Origin: Tabrizicola sp.
GTDB lineage: Bacteria > Pseudomonadota > Alphaproteobacteria > Rhodobacterales > Rhodobacteraceae
Assembly (NCBI GenBank): GCA_016792685.1
Contig: JAEULQ010000060.1
Span: forward strand, 1 to 64,000
Length of the DNA: 64,000 bases
Reading direction: 5' to 3'
Shown here piece after piece: positions 25,696 through 33,794 of this stretch. How positions within the stretch are numbered: position 1 is the first letter of the stretch; each line of letters begins with the position of its first letter. The notes beneath the pieces were generated by a model. It made no database searches. It saw only the letters and a list, made by a program, of their open reading frames with translations, and was not told the DNA's origin. The position numbers were made by a program, and so were the translations under genes.

Positions 25696-27165
25696 TCAGC
25701 CATATGCCCCCGCCCAGCGGCTCACCAGTTGCCCCTGCAGCCGCCGCGCCCGTTTCGTCCAGGAGGAGGACCCCTCCGGCTCCTCCCGCTCCCCCACCGG
25801 CACCGCATCCCGCCGCGCCGGATCGCCCGAGAAGATCGCGAACACCAGCTCCCTGCCCGAGGGCGGCACGATATGCCCCGCCAGCCCCGAGACGAAGTTC
25901 AGCGTCCCCGACTTGGCCAGCACCTTGACCGGCGACCCCTTGATCACCGCCCCCTTGTCATCCTTCATCCCCACGTCCCGCAGGATCGCCTTCAACCCGC
26001 GCTTCTCCCGCTCCGCCTGGACCAGCACCCGCGCCATCCCGGCCGCCGTCACCCGCGACGCGCCCCCCAGCCCCGAATGATCCCGCAGATCGAACGCCAC
26101 CCCGAAGGTCGCCCGCACCCAGTCCGACATCGCCCGCCCCGACGCCTCCAGCCCCGGCAGCCCGGAAGCCGTCAGCCCCACGCATTCCGCCGTCAGGTTG
26201 GTCGAATACCGCAGCATGTCCCGCAGGACCTCCGGCAGCGGCTCGCTCTCCACCCGGCCCAGCTCGCTCCCCGCAGGCAGGGCCTCCACCCGCTCCCCCA
26301 CGTCCAGCCGGATCCCCTGCGCCCGGGCCAGCGTCCGGAAGACCTCGGCCACATAGCGCCCCGGATCGCGGACCGGCAGCCAACGGCTCCCACCCTTGCC
26401 CAGCGCCGAGGCGGCCACCGTCCATTCCTCCACCCGCCCCGGATCATGGGTGAACAAGGGCGCCTCCCGCGCGGCCACCGCCACCCGGACCATGTCGACC
26501 GCGGGCAGGAACCGCTCCCCCCGCGCATCGACCGCGACCTGCCAGTCGCCATTCGCGCGCTTCCACTCGAAATGCACCCGGTTGAAGTTGAGGCAGAGCC
26601 CCGAGATCGCCGCGTTGTAGCCCACGTGAACCGGCTGATCCCCGGCGATCTCTCTCAGCCGCGGCAGCGCGCCCTCCCAGTAAAGGAACCGCCCCGTCGC
26701 GCCCTTCAGCCCGCCAGAGGCCAGCCGCGCCACCAGATCGCCGAGCTGGTCGGTCTGCAAGGTCGGGTCGCCCCCACCGGCGAGCACGATATCGCCCTGC
26801 ACCATCCCGCCCTGCACCGGCCCCGTCGCCAGCACCCGCGTCGCAAAGCGATACCCGGCCCCAAGCTTCTCCAGCGCATAAAGTGATGTCACGGCCTTCG
26901 CCACGCTCGCGGGCGGCAGTGCGAGGTCCGGTTCGCGCGCTTCCAGCATGGCCCCGCTGACCGGGTCCATCAGCACATAGGCGACCGCCCCGCCCAACTT
27001 CGCCGCCGCAATCAGGTCCGAGGTGTCAAGCGGCCCCGCCGCCGGGCGCGCCGCTGCTTTGCCGCCGCGCGCCACCGGGCGGGGCGATGTTTCCATCACT
27101 TCGGCCATCGCCGGGAAGGTCGCCCCGGCCAGAAGCCCGGCCAGCACCATGCGCCGCGAAATCAT
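25696..27165 (-). CDS. dacB: D-alanyl-D-alanine carboxypeptidase/endopeptidase (PBP4 type, S13 family)
   Basis: A periplasmic peptidoglycan enzyme of 489 residues with the three penicillin-binding motifs in order: SVAK (nucleophile S87), STN near residue 310 in YSTNLTAE, and KSG near 425 in VLAKSGTLNFVSG. The N-terminus is an export signal (ISRRMVLAGLLAGATFPAMA) with a twin-arginine look. The ATG at 27165 follows GGAGGTG with good spacing. It probably trims or cleaves muropeptide cross-links. It is divergent from the MarR-GNAT gene. Confidence 0.92.
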   Translation of the reverse strand: MISRRMVLAGLLAGATFPAMAEVMETSPRPVARGGKAAARPAAGPLDTSDLIAAAKLGGAVAYVLMDPVSGAMLEAREPDLALPPASVAKAVTSLYALEKLGAGYRFATRVLATGPVQGGMVQGDIVLAGGGDPTLQTDQLGDLVARLASGGLKGATGRFLYWEGALPRLREIAGDQPVHVGYNAAISGLCLNFNRVHFEWKRANGDWQVAVDARGERFLPAVDMVRVAVAAREAPLFTHDPGRVEEWTVAASALGKGGSRWLPVRDPGRYVAEVFRTLARAQGIRLDVGERVEALPAGSELGRVESEPLPEVLRDMLRYSTNLTAECVGLTASGLPGLEASGRAMSDWVRATFGVAFDLRDHSGLGGASRVTAAGMARVLVQAEREKRGLKAILRDVGMKDDKGAVIKGSPVKVLAKSGTLNFVSGLAGHIVPPSGRELVFAIFSGDPARRDAVPVGEREEPEGSSSWTKRARRLQGQLVSRWAGAYG

Positions 27166-27262
27166 GCGTCCACACCTCCGTTTCCCGGGTGATAGCCCTT
27201 TCCCGGGCGATTCCGCCAGTCCGCGATGCCACCCCCGCTATCGCGCTTGCGTGGAGGAATTG

Positions 27263-27278
27263 TCTGACTATAGTCAGA
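27263..27278. promoter_or_regulatory. Perfect 16-base palindrome, probable MarR operator
   Basis: TCTGACTATAGTCAGA is a perfect palindrome 24 bases before the start of the MarR-GNAT gene, and a further half-site ATCTGACT follows at about 27285-27292. Size and symmetry suit a winged-helix MarR dimer, so autoregulation of the adjacent gene, and perhaps of divergent dacB, is likely (inference). Confidence 0.6.
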
Positions 27279-27302
27279 TGAAATATCTGACTGAGGTCCG
27301 AC

Positions 27303-28181
27303 ATGTACCTTGACCCAATCTCTCGCCTGCGCCGTTTCAACCGCGCCGTCACGCGCGAGGTTGGCGCGCTCGACACCTCGTTCCTCGGGCGCGGTCGTCC
27401 GCTTGGCATGGCGCGCGTCCTGCAGCTTGTCCGGCCCGAAGGCACGGATGTGGCTGTGATCCGCGACCGGCTGGCGCTGGATTCCGGCCTTACCAGCCGC
27501 TTCCTGCGCAGCCTGGAACGCGAGGGGCTGATCGAGACCGAGACCGATCTCGCCGACCGCCGCCGCCGCATCGCCCGGCTGACAGCGAAGGGACAGGCGG
27601 AAATGGCCGCCTACGAAGCCATCGGCTACGACCGCGCCGCCCGGCTTATAGCCAAGGCCGGGACGCGGGCGGACGAGGTCGTCGCTGCCATGGACCTCAT
27701 CGCCACGCTTCTGAACCGCGACCACCTGGAAATTCGCCCCGCCGACCCCGATGCACCCGAGGCGCTTGCCTGTCTGCAAGCCTATTTCGACGAACTCATC
27801 GACCGAGTCCCGGCTGCCACGCCCCAGATGTTCAGCCTGCCAGACCCCGGCGCCGACCGGTACCGCCCGCCTCATGGCCGCTTTTTCATCGCCTGGTCCG
27901 ACGACCTGCCGGTTGGCTGTGTCTCGCTCCGCCCGCTGGATGCCACGACCGCCGAGGTCAAGCGGCTCTGGGTTCACGCCTCTGCCCGTGGCCAGGGCCT
28001 TGCCCGGCGGCTGATGTCCCTGATCGAGGATGAGGCCCGCGCGATGGGCCACCGCTATCTGAAGCTCGACACCAACTCTGTGCTGACCGAGGCTATCACG
28101 CTCTACCGCAACTCGGGCTGGGTCGACATCGAACCCTATACCGACCCGCCGGGTGACACCTGGATGGGCAAGGCGCTTTGA
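27303..28181 (+). CDS. MarR-type transcriptional regulator fused to GNAT acetyltransferase
   Basis: A 292-residue two-domain protein. Residues 1-145 are a MarR-like winged helix (DTSFLGRGRPLGMARVL, the recognition part LDSGLTSRFLRSLEREGLI, and the wing TDLADRRRRIARLT). Residues 150-292 are a GNAT N-acetyltransferase, with the acetyl-CoA loop in ASARGQGLARRL and the family tail YRNSGWVDIEPY. Such fusions are common in actinobacteria and proteobacteria; the acetylated substrate is unknown. GAGG lies 5 bases before the ATG. Confidence 0.9.
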   Translation: MYLDPISRLRRFNRAVTREVGALDTSFLGRGRPLGMARVLQLVRPEGTDVAVIRDRLALDSGLTSRFLRSLEREGLIETETDLADRRRRIARLTAKGQAEMAAYEAIGYDRAARLIAKAGTRADEVVAAMDLIATLLNRDHLEIRPADPDAPEALACLQAYFDELIDRVPAATPQMFSLPDPGADRYRPPHGRFFIAWSDDLPVGCVSLRPLDATTAEVKRLWVHASARGQGLARRLMSLIEDEARAMGHRYLKLDTNSVLTEAITLYRNSGWVDIEPYTDPPGDTWMGKAL

Positions 28182-28235
28182 CGAACGGGGGGCACGCCTC
28201 CCCGCCGAAAGCAAGGGGTTAGACCCTCCGTCAGG

Positions 28236-28841
28236 TCAACCACGCCCCGACTTCCAGCCCCCACGCGCCCGGATTTCGGTCGACGAAGCCCCGTTCAGCG
28301 GCAGGTTCACGAAACACCAGACCGGAGGCTTCCGCCCCCGCAGGTTCTCGCCCCGGTTCACCCGATGCACCCGAAAGGCCCGTGCGGCCACCGACAGCCG
28401 TGCCTGAACCCCGGCGCCAGGCCGCGCCAGCACACCAACGGCAACCGACCGCAGGATGTCCCGCCAGCGGCCCCAGCGGTGGAACTGCACCAGATTGTCC
28501 GCCCCCATCAGCCAGACGAAGGTCACCCCCGGATAGATCGCCTTCAGCCGGTCGATCGTGTCCGCCGTGGCCCGCGTGCCGAGGCTCTCCTCCAGCGCCG
28601 TGATCCGCACTCTGGGATGCCCCATCACCGCCTTCGCGCGCCGCAGGCGGTCTGCCATCGGCGCGGGCTGCCGGGCCTTCAGCGGATTGGCCGGGGTCAC
28701 CAGCCACCAGACCTGATCCAGCCCCATCCGTTTCAGGGCTTCGCGCGTGATATGCACATGCCCCTCATGCGCCGGATCGAACGATCCGCCGAGCAGCCCC
28801 ACGACCATGCCCCTGGTCGCCACCGGAAACCCCTGCCGCAT
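28236..28841 (-). CDS. nadD: Nicotinate-nucleotide adenylyltransferase
   Basis: NadD adenylylates nicotinate mononucleotide in NAD synthesis. The nucleotidyl-transferase motif [14 protein letters not shown] (HxGH type) is near the N-terminus, [10 protein letters not shown] lies in the middle, and the late SSTEIR motif is present. The second ATG (28841) was chosen because GGAGAGG lies upstream; the first ATG (28853) would add four residues. Length (201) fits the family. A rsfS gene, often next to nadD, is not seen here. Confidence 0.93.
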   Translation of the reverse strand: MRQGFPVATRGMVVGLLGGSFDPAHEGHVHITREALKRMGLDQVWWLVTPANPLKARQPAPMADRLRRAKAVMGHPRVRITALEESLGTRATADTIDRLKAIYPGVTFVWLMGADNLVQFHRWGRWRDILRSVAVGVLARPGAGVQARLSVAARAFRVHRVNRGENLRGRKPPVWCFVNLPLNGASSTEIRARGGWKSGRG

Positions 28842-28989
28842 CGGCCTCTCCATCCCTTCGGGCCAATTGACCCGAAGCTGACCGCCATGACAATGCCCGA
28901 CCTCCCACTGCGGCCCGCCGTTGCCCTTGACCGGAACAATCGCTACATAGCCGCCAACACCTCATCCGCCGACCCGTCAGGAGCGCCCC

Positions 28990-30645
28990 ATGGCCAGCTA
29001 TCAATACGTCTATCACATGGAGAACGTCTCCAAGACCTACCCCGGCGGGAAAACCTGCTTTGAGAACATCCACCTGAACTTCCTGCCCGGCGTGAAGATC
29101 GGCGTCGTCGGTGTCAACGGCGCGGGGAAATCCACGCTGCTGAAGATCATGGCCGGGATGGACAAGGACTTCAAAGGCGAGGCCTGGGCTGCCAAGGGTG
29201 CCAAGGTCGGCTACCTCGCGCAGGAACCCTACCTCGACCCCGCGCTGACGGCGAAGGAAAACGTCATGCTGGGCGTTGCCGCGCAGCAGGCGATCCTCGA
29301 CCGCTACAACGAACTTGCCATGAACTACTCGGACGAGACCGCGGACGAGATGGCCCAGCTCCAGGACCAGATCGACGCTGGCAATCTGTGGGAACTGGAA
29401 GCCACCGTCGGGGTCGCGATGGATGCGCTCCGCTGCCCGCCGGACGATGCCGATGTCACCACCCTGTCGGGCGGGGAACGCCGCCGCGTCGCGCTCTGCA
29501 AGCTCCTGCTTGAAAAGCCCGACATGCTGCTTCTCGACGAACCGACCAACCACCTTGACGCGGAATCGATCGCCTGGCTGCAGAAGCACCTGATCGACTA
29601 CAAGGGCACGATCCTGATCGTCACCCACGACCGCTATTTCCTGGACGACATCACCGGCTGGATCCTCGAACTCGACCGCGGCCGCGGCATTCCCTACGAG
29701 GGCAACTACTCCGCCTGGCTTGACCAGAAGGCCAAGCGCATGGCGCAAGAGGCCCGCGAGGACAAGTCCAAGCAGAAAGCGCTGGAAAAGGAACTGGAGT
29801 GGATCCGCTCCGGTGCCAAGGCGCGTCAGGCCAAGGGCAAGGCCCGTCTCAACCGCTATAACGAGATGGCGAGCCAGACCGTCTCCGAACGCGCCTCGAC
29901 CGCCCAGATCATCATCCCGAACGGCGAACGCCTGGGCAACAAGGTGATCGAAGTCGAGGGCCTGAAGAAACACATGGGCGACAAGCTCCTGATCGAGGAC
30001 CTGTCCTTTGTCGTCCCCCCCGGCGCCATCGTCGGCGTCATCGGCCCGAACGGTGCAGGGAAATCCACCCTCTTCCGCATGATCACCGGGCAAGAGCCGC
30101 CCGATGAGGGCACGATCAAACTGGGCGAGACGGTCAAGCTCGCCTATGTCGACCAGTCCCGCGACGCTTTGGATCCGAACAAGAACGTCTGGGAAGAAAT
30201 CACCGGCGGGGCCGAGGTCATCCACCTGGGCGACATGCAGATGAACTCCCGCGTCTATACCGGGGCCTTCAACTTCAAGGGCACCGACCAGCAGAAGAAG
30301 GTCGGGTTGCTCTCCGGCGGTGAGCGCAACCGCGTCCACATGGCCAAGCTACTGAAATCAGGCGGCAATGTCCTCCTCCTCGACGAACCGACCAACGACC
30401 TAGACGTGGAAACGCTACAGGCGCTGGAAGCCGCCATCGAAGACTTCGCCGGCTGCGCGATCATCATCAGCCACGACCGCTTCTTCCTCGACCGGCTCTG
30501 CACCCATATCCTGGCGTTCGAAGGCGACGCGCATGTGGAATGGTTCGAGGGCAACTTCCAGGCCTACGAGGAAGACAAGGTCCGGAGACTGGGTCCGGAT
30601 GCGCTGGAGCCGAAGCGGGTGAAGTACAAGCGGTTTGCGCGGTAG
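28990..30645 (+). CDS. ettA: Energy-dependent translational throttle protein EttA (ABC-F)
   Basis: A 551-residue ribosome-associated ABC-F ATPase that gates the first steps of elongation according to ATP/ADP in other bacteria. It has two ABC domains without membrane segments: Walker A GVNGAGKS, signature LSGGERRR, Walker B LLLDEPTNHLD; then GPNGAGKS, LSGGERNR and LLLDEPTNDLD. The linker between them is the charged, helical P-site tRNA-interaction motif (about residues 240-310). Length and both domain ends match EttA closely. It is transcribed alone. Confidence 0.95.
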   Translation: MASYQYVYHMENVSKTYPGGKTCFENIHLNFLPGVKIGVVGVNGAGKSTLLKIMAGMDKDFKGEAWAAKGAKVGYLAQEPYLDPALTAKENVMLGVAAQQAILDRYNELAMNYSDETADEMAQLQDQIDAGNLWELEATVGVAMDALRCPPDDADVTTLSGGERRRVALCKLLLEKPDMLLLDEPTNHLDAESIAWLQKHLIDYKGTILIVTHDRYFLDDITGWILELDRGRGIPYEGNYSAWLDQKAKRMAQEAREDKSKQKALEKELEWIRSGAKARQAKGKARLNRYNEMASQTVSERASTAQIIIPNGERLGNKVIEVEGLKKHMGDKLLIEDLSFVVPPGAIVGVIGPNGAGKSTLFRMITGQEPPDEGTIKLGETVKLAYVDQSRDALDPNKNVWEEITGGAEVIHLGDMQMNSRVYTGAFNFKGTDQQKKVGLLSGGERNRVHMAKLLKSGGNVLLLDEPTNDLDVETLQALEAAIEDFAGCAIIISHDRFFLDRLCTHILAFEGDAHVEWFEGNFQAYEEDKVRRLGPDALEPKRVKYKRFAR

Positions 30646-30687
30646 GAATACCGCCGCTAGGATCGGGCCGAAATCAGGAGGATCTCC

Positions 30688-31050
30688 ATGAAACTCGGCT
30701 CGGTTCTGACGCTTGTCTCTGGCCTCGCACTCTTAGGGTGTAGCTATCCGCTGGAAGGGGGTTGGGCCGTCACCGCGAACTGCCCCGCCGACAGCGCATT
30801 CGGCGCACTGGTGATCCGGGCCAAAGCAACGGCGACAGAGGTGCAGACGAACGAGTTCGTCGGCGAGATCACCAATGACCTTGGACAGCGCGGGCAGTTC
30901 CGGGCATCGCTACAGAACAACCTGCTTCTGACCGAGACAAACTGGGACGGTCTGCCGCCGACGACCTCTCGACTGACGCTCGACCGCAGTTCTGGCTCGT
31001 TCACGGGTGTCGACTCCATGGGCTGCTCACTGATTGTTGTCCGCCCCTGA
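30688..31050 (+). CDS. Small putative lipoprotein of unknown function
   Basis: A 120-residue protein with a lipoprotein signal peptide: a short basic start, a hydrophobic core and a lipobox LALLGC, making Cys18 the probable lipidated residue. The mature part has two further cysteines that could pair, and a beta-rich pattern. AGGAGG lies upstream of the ATG. It follows ettA by 42 bases but is probably not functionally related. No family recognised. Confidence 0.75.
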   Translation: MKLGSVLTLVSGLALLGCSYPLEGGWAVTANCPADSAFGALVIRAKATATEVQTNEFVGEITNDLGQRGQFRASLQNNLLLTETNWDGLPPTTSRLTLDRSSGSFTGVDSMGCSLIVVRP

Positions 31051-31103
31051 TCCTGACGCCCCTTGAGAGCAGGTCTACTGCCACCAACATGGCTCCCGCT
31101 ACC

Positions 31104-31128
31104 GTAGGTTGGGCAATCTGCCCACAAC
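31104..31128 (+). repeat. Single GTAG-headed REP-like hairpin
   Basis: GTAG followed by GTTGGGC, a 5-base loop and GCCCACAAC forms an imperfect hairpin of the same layout as the four REPs at 23003-23164. It lies just left of dispersed-element copy 2, as those four lie just left of copy 1. Confidence 0.55.
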
Positions 31129-31140
31129 CCGTCGCAACAA

Positions 31141-31297
31141 GGGCCGCGCCCTCCATCGGGCGGGCGCAACAACGGTCGGTGGAGGCGCTTTATGGTGCAA
31201 CCCCTCCCACCGCAGTTCGGGTGACTGACGCGGCAAAGCGCCCTCCCGGGGGGAGGGAGGGCGCGGCCCGGCGGGCTTACGCCCTTGATCCCGGGCC
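31141..31297 (+). repeat. Dispersed structured element, copy 2
   Basis: The most regular copy. The left arm GGGCCGCGCCCTCC (31141-31154) is exactly complementary to GGAGGGCGCGGCCC (31256-31269). Inside, GGCGCTTT (31184-31191) is complementary to AAAGCGCC (31235-31242). The right end is a small hairpin GGGC-TTAC-GCCC enclosed by GGCCCGG/CCGGGCC, and the latter shares bases with the right arm of the long stem, so the two pairings exclude each other. It is not coding. Confidence 0.75.
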
Positions 31298-31383
31298 ACA
31301 GTGCCAATAGCTTCAACCTGCGGCTTAAGATCAACTTCCGCGAGATCGCACATCAGTTGTCGTTGTATGAATTGGAAACCCTG

Positions 31384-31761
31384 ATGAAGGTTAGCTGCCT
31401 TGTTGCGTTTTTGTTGGCTGCCCCGTCATCAGCGCAAGCATTCTGCTCGCAGGGGTTCGGAGTTGATTTTGCACAAAAGGTTTCTGGCTACATCGATTAT
31501 CTAATCTGCCTGCACAACGAGCAAACCGATACGCTGAACGAACACGCACGCCTTATCAACCAGCATGCAGATTTGCTGAACGAGTTAAATGACGGCGGTC
31601 GTAAGCAGTGGGACGCTCTTCAGGGTCTATCATCTGCCCTTGACGATCTTGTGCAGGAGAACCGAAGGACAATGAAAAGAAATGAGGAGCTGGAGAGTGA
31701 ACTAGAAAACCTTACGCGTCGGCTAGATGAACTCAACTATCGAATAACGCAGCTCGAATAG
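31384..31761 (+). CDS. Small exported coiled-coil protein of unknown function
   Basis: A 125-residue protein with a Sec signal peptide (MKVSCLVAFLLAAPSSAQA, residues 1-19) and a mature part dominated by a heptad-patterned helix (about residues 50-125, ending LTRRLDELNYRITQLE), hence probably a coiled coil. Two cysteines follow the signal. The base composition is clearly lower in GC than the neighbours, suggesting acquisition from elsewhere. The ATG at 31384 has only a weak ribosome-binding site. No family recognised. Confidence 0.6.
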   Translation: MKVSCLVAFLLAAPSSAQAFCSQGFGVDFAQKVSGYIDYLICLHNEQTDTLNEHARLINQHADLLNELNDGGRKQWDALQGLSSALDDLVQENRRTMKRNEELESELENLTRRLDELNYRITQLE

Positions 31762-31805
31762 GAATGCCAAGCTTGTCGCAGATGCAATAGCATCTGCCTC
31801 CACTC

Positions 31806-31903
31806 CCCCATACTTAACACCCCCCTAACGCCCACACCCAACCCCTTGATTTTCTTGACCCCGAAATCCTGTCCACCGTGGACAGCCCCCCTTGCGGCCC
31901 CTA
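31806..31903 (+). repeat. Dispersed repeat with CTGTCCAC-C-GTGGACAG, copy B
   Basis: Second copy of the repeat described at 25590-25690, with the identical 17-base inverted repeat at 31869-31885 and the flanking CGCCCACACCC and CCTTGCGGCCCC words. Here it lies 45 bases upstream of an esterase gene, so it could hold part of its promoter or operator. Confidence 0.55.
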
Positions 31904-31929
31904 CACTCCTCTGCGAACCGGAGGCCGCC

Positions 31930-32841
31930 ATGCCCGACTACCAGACCCTCATCGACGCCCCCACCTGGGCCTTCATCGACCGGACCAACGCCTCCTACCC
32001 GGAGAACACCGCCACCCTCTCCATCGCCGAGCAGCGGGCGATCTACGACCGGATGTGCGCCGCCTTCGACACCCCCTACCCGCCCGGAGTGACCTCCCAC
32101 GACCAACCCATCGCCGGCGTCCCCTGCCGGGTTTACCCGGGCAAGCAACCCACCGTCCTCTACCTCCACGGCGGGGGGTATGTGGTGGGCGGCCTTCACT
32201 CCCACGACGGGGTCTGCGCCGACATCCGCGCTGCAACCGGCCTCACCGTGGTCTCCGCCGACTACCGCCTCTCCCCCGAACACCTCCACCCCGCCGCCTT
32301 CGACGACGCCTGCGCCGTCGCCCGCCATCTCGCCGCGCAAGGCCCCCTGATCCTGGTCGGCGACAGCGCCGGAGCCAACCTCGCCGCCGCCGCCTGCCAT
32401 GCCCTGCGGAAAGAGAACCTCCCGATCAAAGGCCAGATCCTGATCTACCCCGGCCTCGGCGGCGACCTGAACAAAGGCAGTTACCTGACCCATGCCGAGG
32501 CGCCGATGCTGACCCGCGCCGACGTCCTCTTCTACAAGGACATCCGTCACGGAGGCCCCGCCCCCGAGGGCGACCCGACCGTCAGCCCGCTGCAGGACAC
32601 CGACTTCTCCAACCTGCCCCCGACCCTCGCCATCGCTGCCGAATGCGACCCGCTTGCCGACGACGCGCCCGCCTACGCCCGGAAGATCACCGAGGCCGGG
32701 GGGCGAGCGCATGCAATCACCGAGCCCGGCCTCGTCCACGGCTACCTCCGCGCCCGCACCAGCGTGCCCCGCGCGGCCGAAAGTTTTGCCCGCATCACTG
32801 CAGCGATCACCGCCTTCGCCGAGGATCGCTGGCCGTACTGA
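31930..32841 (+). CDS. Alpha/beta hydrolase, HSL-like (family IV) esterase
   Basis: A 303-residue cytoplasmic esterase-type hydrolase. The oxyanion-hole motif HGGGYVVGG and the nucleophile elbow GDSAG mark the hormone-sensitive-lipase family, and the catalytic acid and histidine are probably in AECDPLADDA and EPGLVHGYL. The ATG at 31930 follows GGAGG; a longer open frame upstream runs through the repeat. The natural substrate is unknown. It sits alone between the repeat and a decayed small gene. Confidence 0.87.
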   Translation: MPDYQTLIDAPTWAFIDRTNASYPENTATLSIAEQRAIYDRMCAAFDTPYPPGVTSHDQPIAGVPCRVYPGKQPTVLYLHGGGYVVGGLHSHDGVCADIRAATGLTVVSADYRLSPEHLHPAAFDDACAVARHLAAQGPLILVGDSAGANLAAAACHALRKENLPIKGQILIYPGLGGDLNKGSYLTHAEAPMLTRADVLFYKDIRHGGPAPEGDPTVSPLQDTDFSNLPPTLAIAAECDPLADDAPAYARKITEAGGRAHAITEPGLVHGYLRARTSVPRAAESFARITAAITAFAEDRWPY

Positions 32842-32963
32842 GACCGGTGGCTCGGGCCGACAGAATGTCCGAGCCGGTGCCAGGCACCCCGGAACCATCC
32901 CCACCCATCCGCGTTTGATCGCCAGCAGGGGCCACCACGGCCCCCTTGCGAAAGGCGCAGTCC

Positions 32964-33120
32964 ATGTCTTTCGGCTATCCTTGTCTTCATCCTTGTTCTG
33001 ATCCTGATCGGCGCCCTGCCGAACTGGGGCTACTCCAGAGGCTGAGGCGACGGCCCCTCGGGCGCGGTCGGTGTGATCGTCGTCGTCCTGCTGATCCTGA
33101 TCCTGACGGGTCGCGTCTAG
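32964..33120 (+). pseudogene. DUF3309-type small membrane protein, disrupted
   Basis: Read from about 32965, the frame gives a DUF3309-like peptide (ILVFILVLILIGALPNWGYS, then RG, then GDGPSGAVGVIVVVLLILIL and a normal stop TAG at 33118). Two lesions break it: the only ATG (32964) is in a different frame, so a small indel must lie near 32970-32978, and a TGA at 33043 stands where the family has tryptophan. An intact copy would be about 52 residues with two hydrophobic stretches. Confidence 0.65.
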
Positions 33121-33188
33121 GTCGGGTACAAGGGAACCACCCTGCCCCCTCCGCGTTGCCCCTTCGACCAACCAACCGGAGTTTCCCA

Positions 33189-33266
33189 ATGAAAGGTGCA
33201 TTTGCCTGGCTGATCGGCATCCCGATCCCCATCATCATTATCCTGTATCTGCTGGACGTCTTCTGA
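33189..33266 (+). CDS. Very small hydrophobic membrane peptide
   Basis: A 25-residue open frame beginning MKGAFAWLIGIPIPI and continuing as one long hydrophobic helix to a final acidic DVF. GGAG lies about 8 bases before the ATG. It follows the disrupted DUF3309 gene by 68 bases. Similar tiny IPIPIIIIL peptides are, from memory, seen in related bacteria, but this is not verified. A single-span membrane peptide is the only safe statement. Confidence 0.5.
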   Translation: MKGAFAWLIGIPIPIIIILYLLDVF

Positions 33267-33535
33267 CGACCAGGCGCGCCCCGCCCGGATTCCAACCCGG
33301 TCAGGGGCGCGTAGTTTCCAAGCCCGATTAACCCATTGAAATCAGGCGGTGAGATGGCCCTGTCCCCGGTGGACACCTGCCCTCTTCCCTTTCCGCCGCA
33401 ACTGTGCCACCCTTTGCGCTGCGACGTTATCTTCTCGACCACTGTCTCCGACCATCGGCCACAGCAATCGACTTCAAGCTGACGGGGCCGGGCCGCCGCA
33501 ATCTCGCGGGCGGCAGACAGACAGGAGACATCACG
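33267..33535 (+). promoter_or_regulatory. Long leader region of the cold-shock gene
   Basis: About 270 bases without a gene precede cspA, in line with the long structured leaders of cold-shock messages. A variant of the CTGTCC...GGTGGACA word occurs near 33355-33372, resembling the inverted repeat of the dispersed repeats at 25661 and 31869. No firm promoter was identified. Confidence 0.35.
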
Positions 33536-33742
33536 ATGGCCAAGGGCACCGTGAAGTGGTTCAACGAAACCAAAGGCTACGGTTTCATCGCGCCGGAAGG
33601 CGGCAAGAAGGACGTGTTCGTCCACATCACCGCGCTTGAGCGCGCAGGCCTGCGCAGCCTGAAGGACGGCCAGCCGGTCACCTTCGACCTCGAAGCCGGC
33701 CGTGACGGCCGCGAAAGCGCGACCAACCTGGCGCTGGCCTGA
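33536..33742 (+). CDS. Cold-shock protein, CspA family
   Basis: A 68-residue single cold-shock domain that binds single-stranded nucleic acid. It has the RNP1 motif KGYGFI and RNP2 VFVHI, and begins with the usual GTVKWFN. The ATG at 33536 is preceded by AGGAG; the frame extends upstream but without family similarity. It probably acts as an RNA chaperone. A stable hairpin follows the stop codon. Confidence 0.95.
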   Translation: MAKGTVKWFNETKGYGFIAPEGGKKDVFVHITALERAGLRSLKDGQPVTFDLEAGRDGRESATNLALA

Positions 33743-33760
33743 TCCGGGTCAGCCAACCTC

Positions 33761-33783
33761 TCGGGGGCGGGTTCCGCCCCCGA
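33761..33783. terminator. Perfect hairpin between cspA and the converging gene
   Basis: TCGGGGGCGG / CCGCCCCCGA forms a 10-pair stem with a GTT loop 18 bases after the cspA stop. There is no T-run, but its place between two converging genes suggests a shared terminator. Confidence 0.55.
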
Positions 33784-33794
33784 TCCAAAGCTTG

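Noticed and set aside
33043-33045. In-frame TGA of the DUF3309 gene as a selenocysteine codon
   Set aside because: The position is Trp in the family, there is no SECIS-like reason to expect selenocysteine, and the frame also lacks a start. Decay or a sequencing error is simpler.
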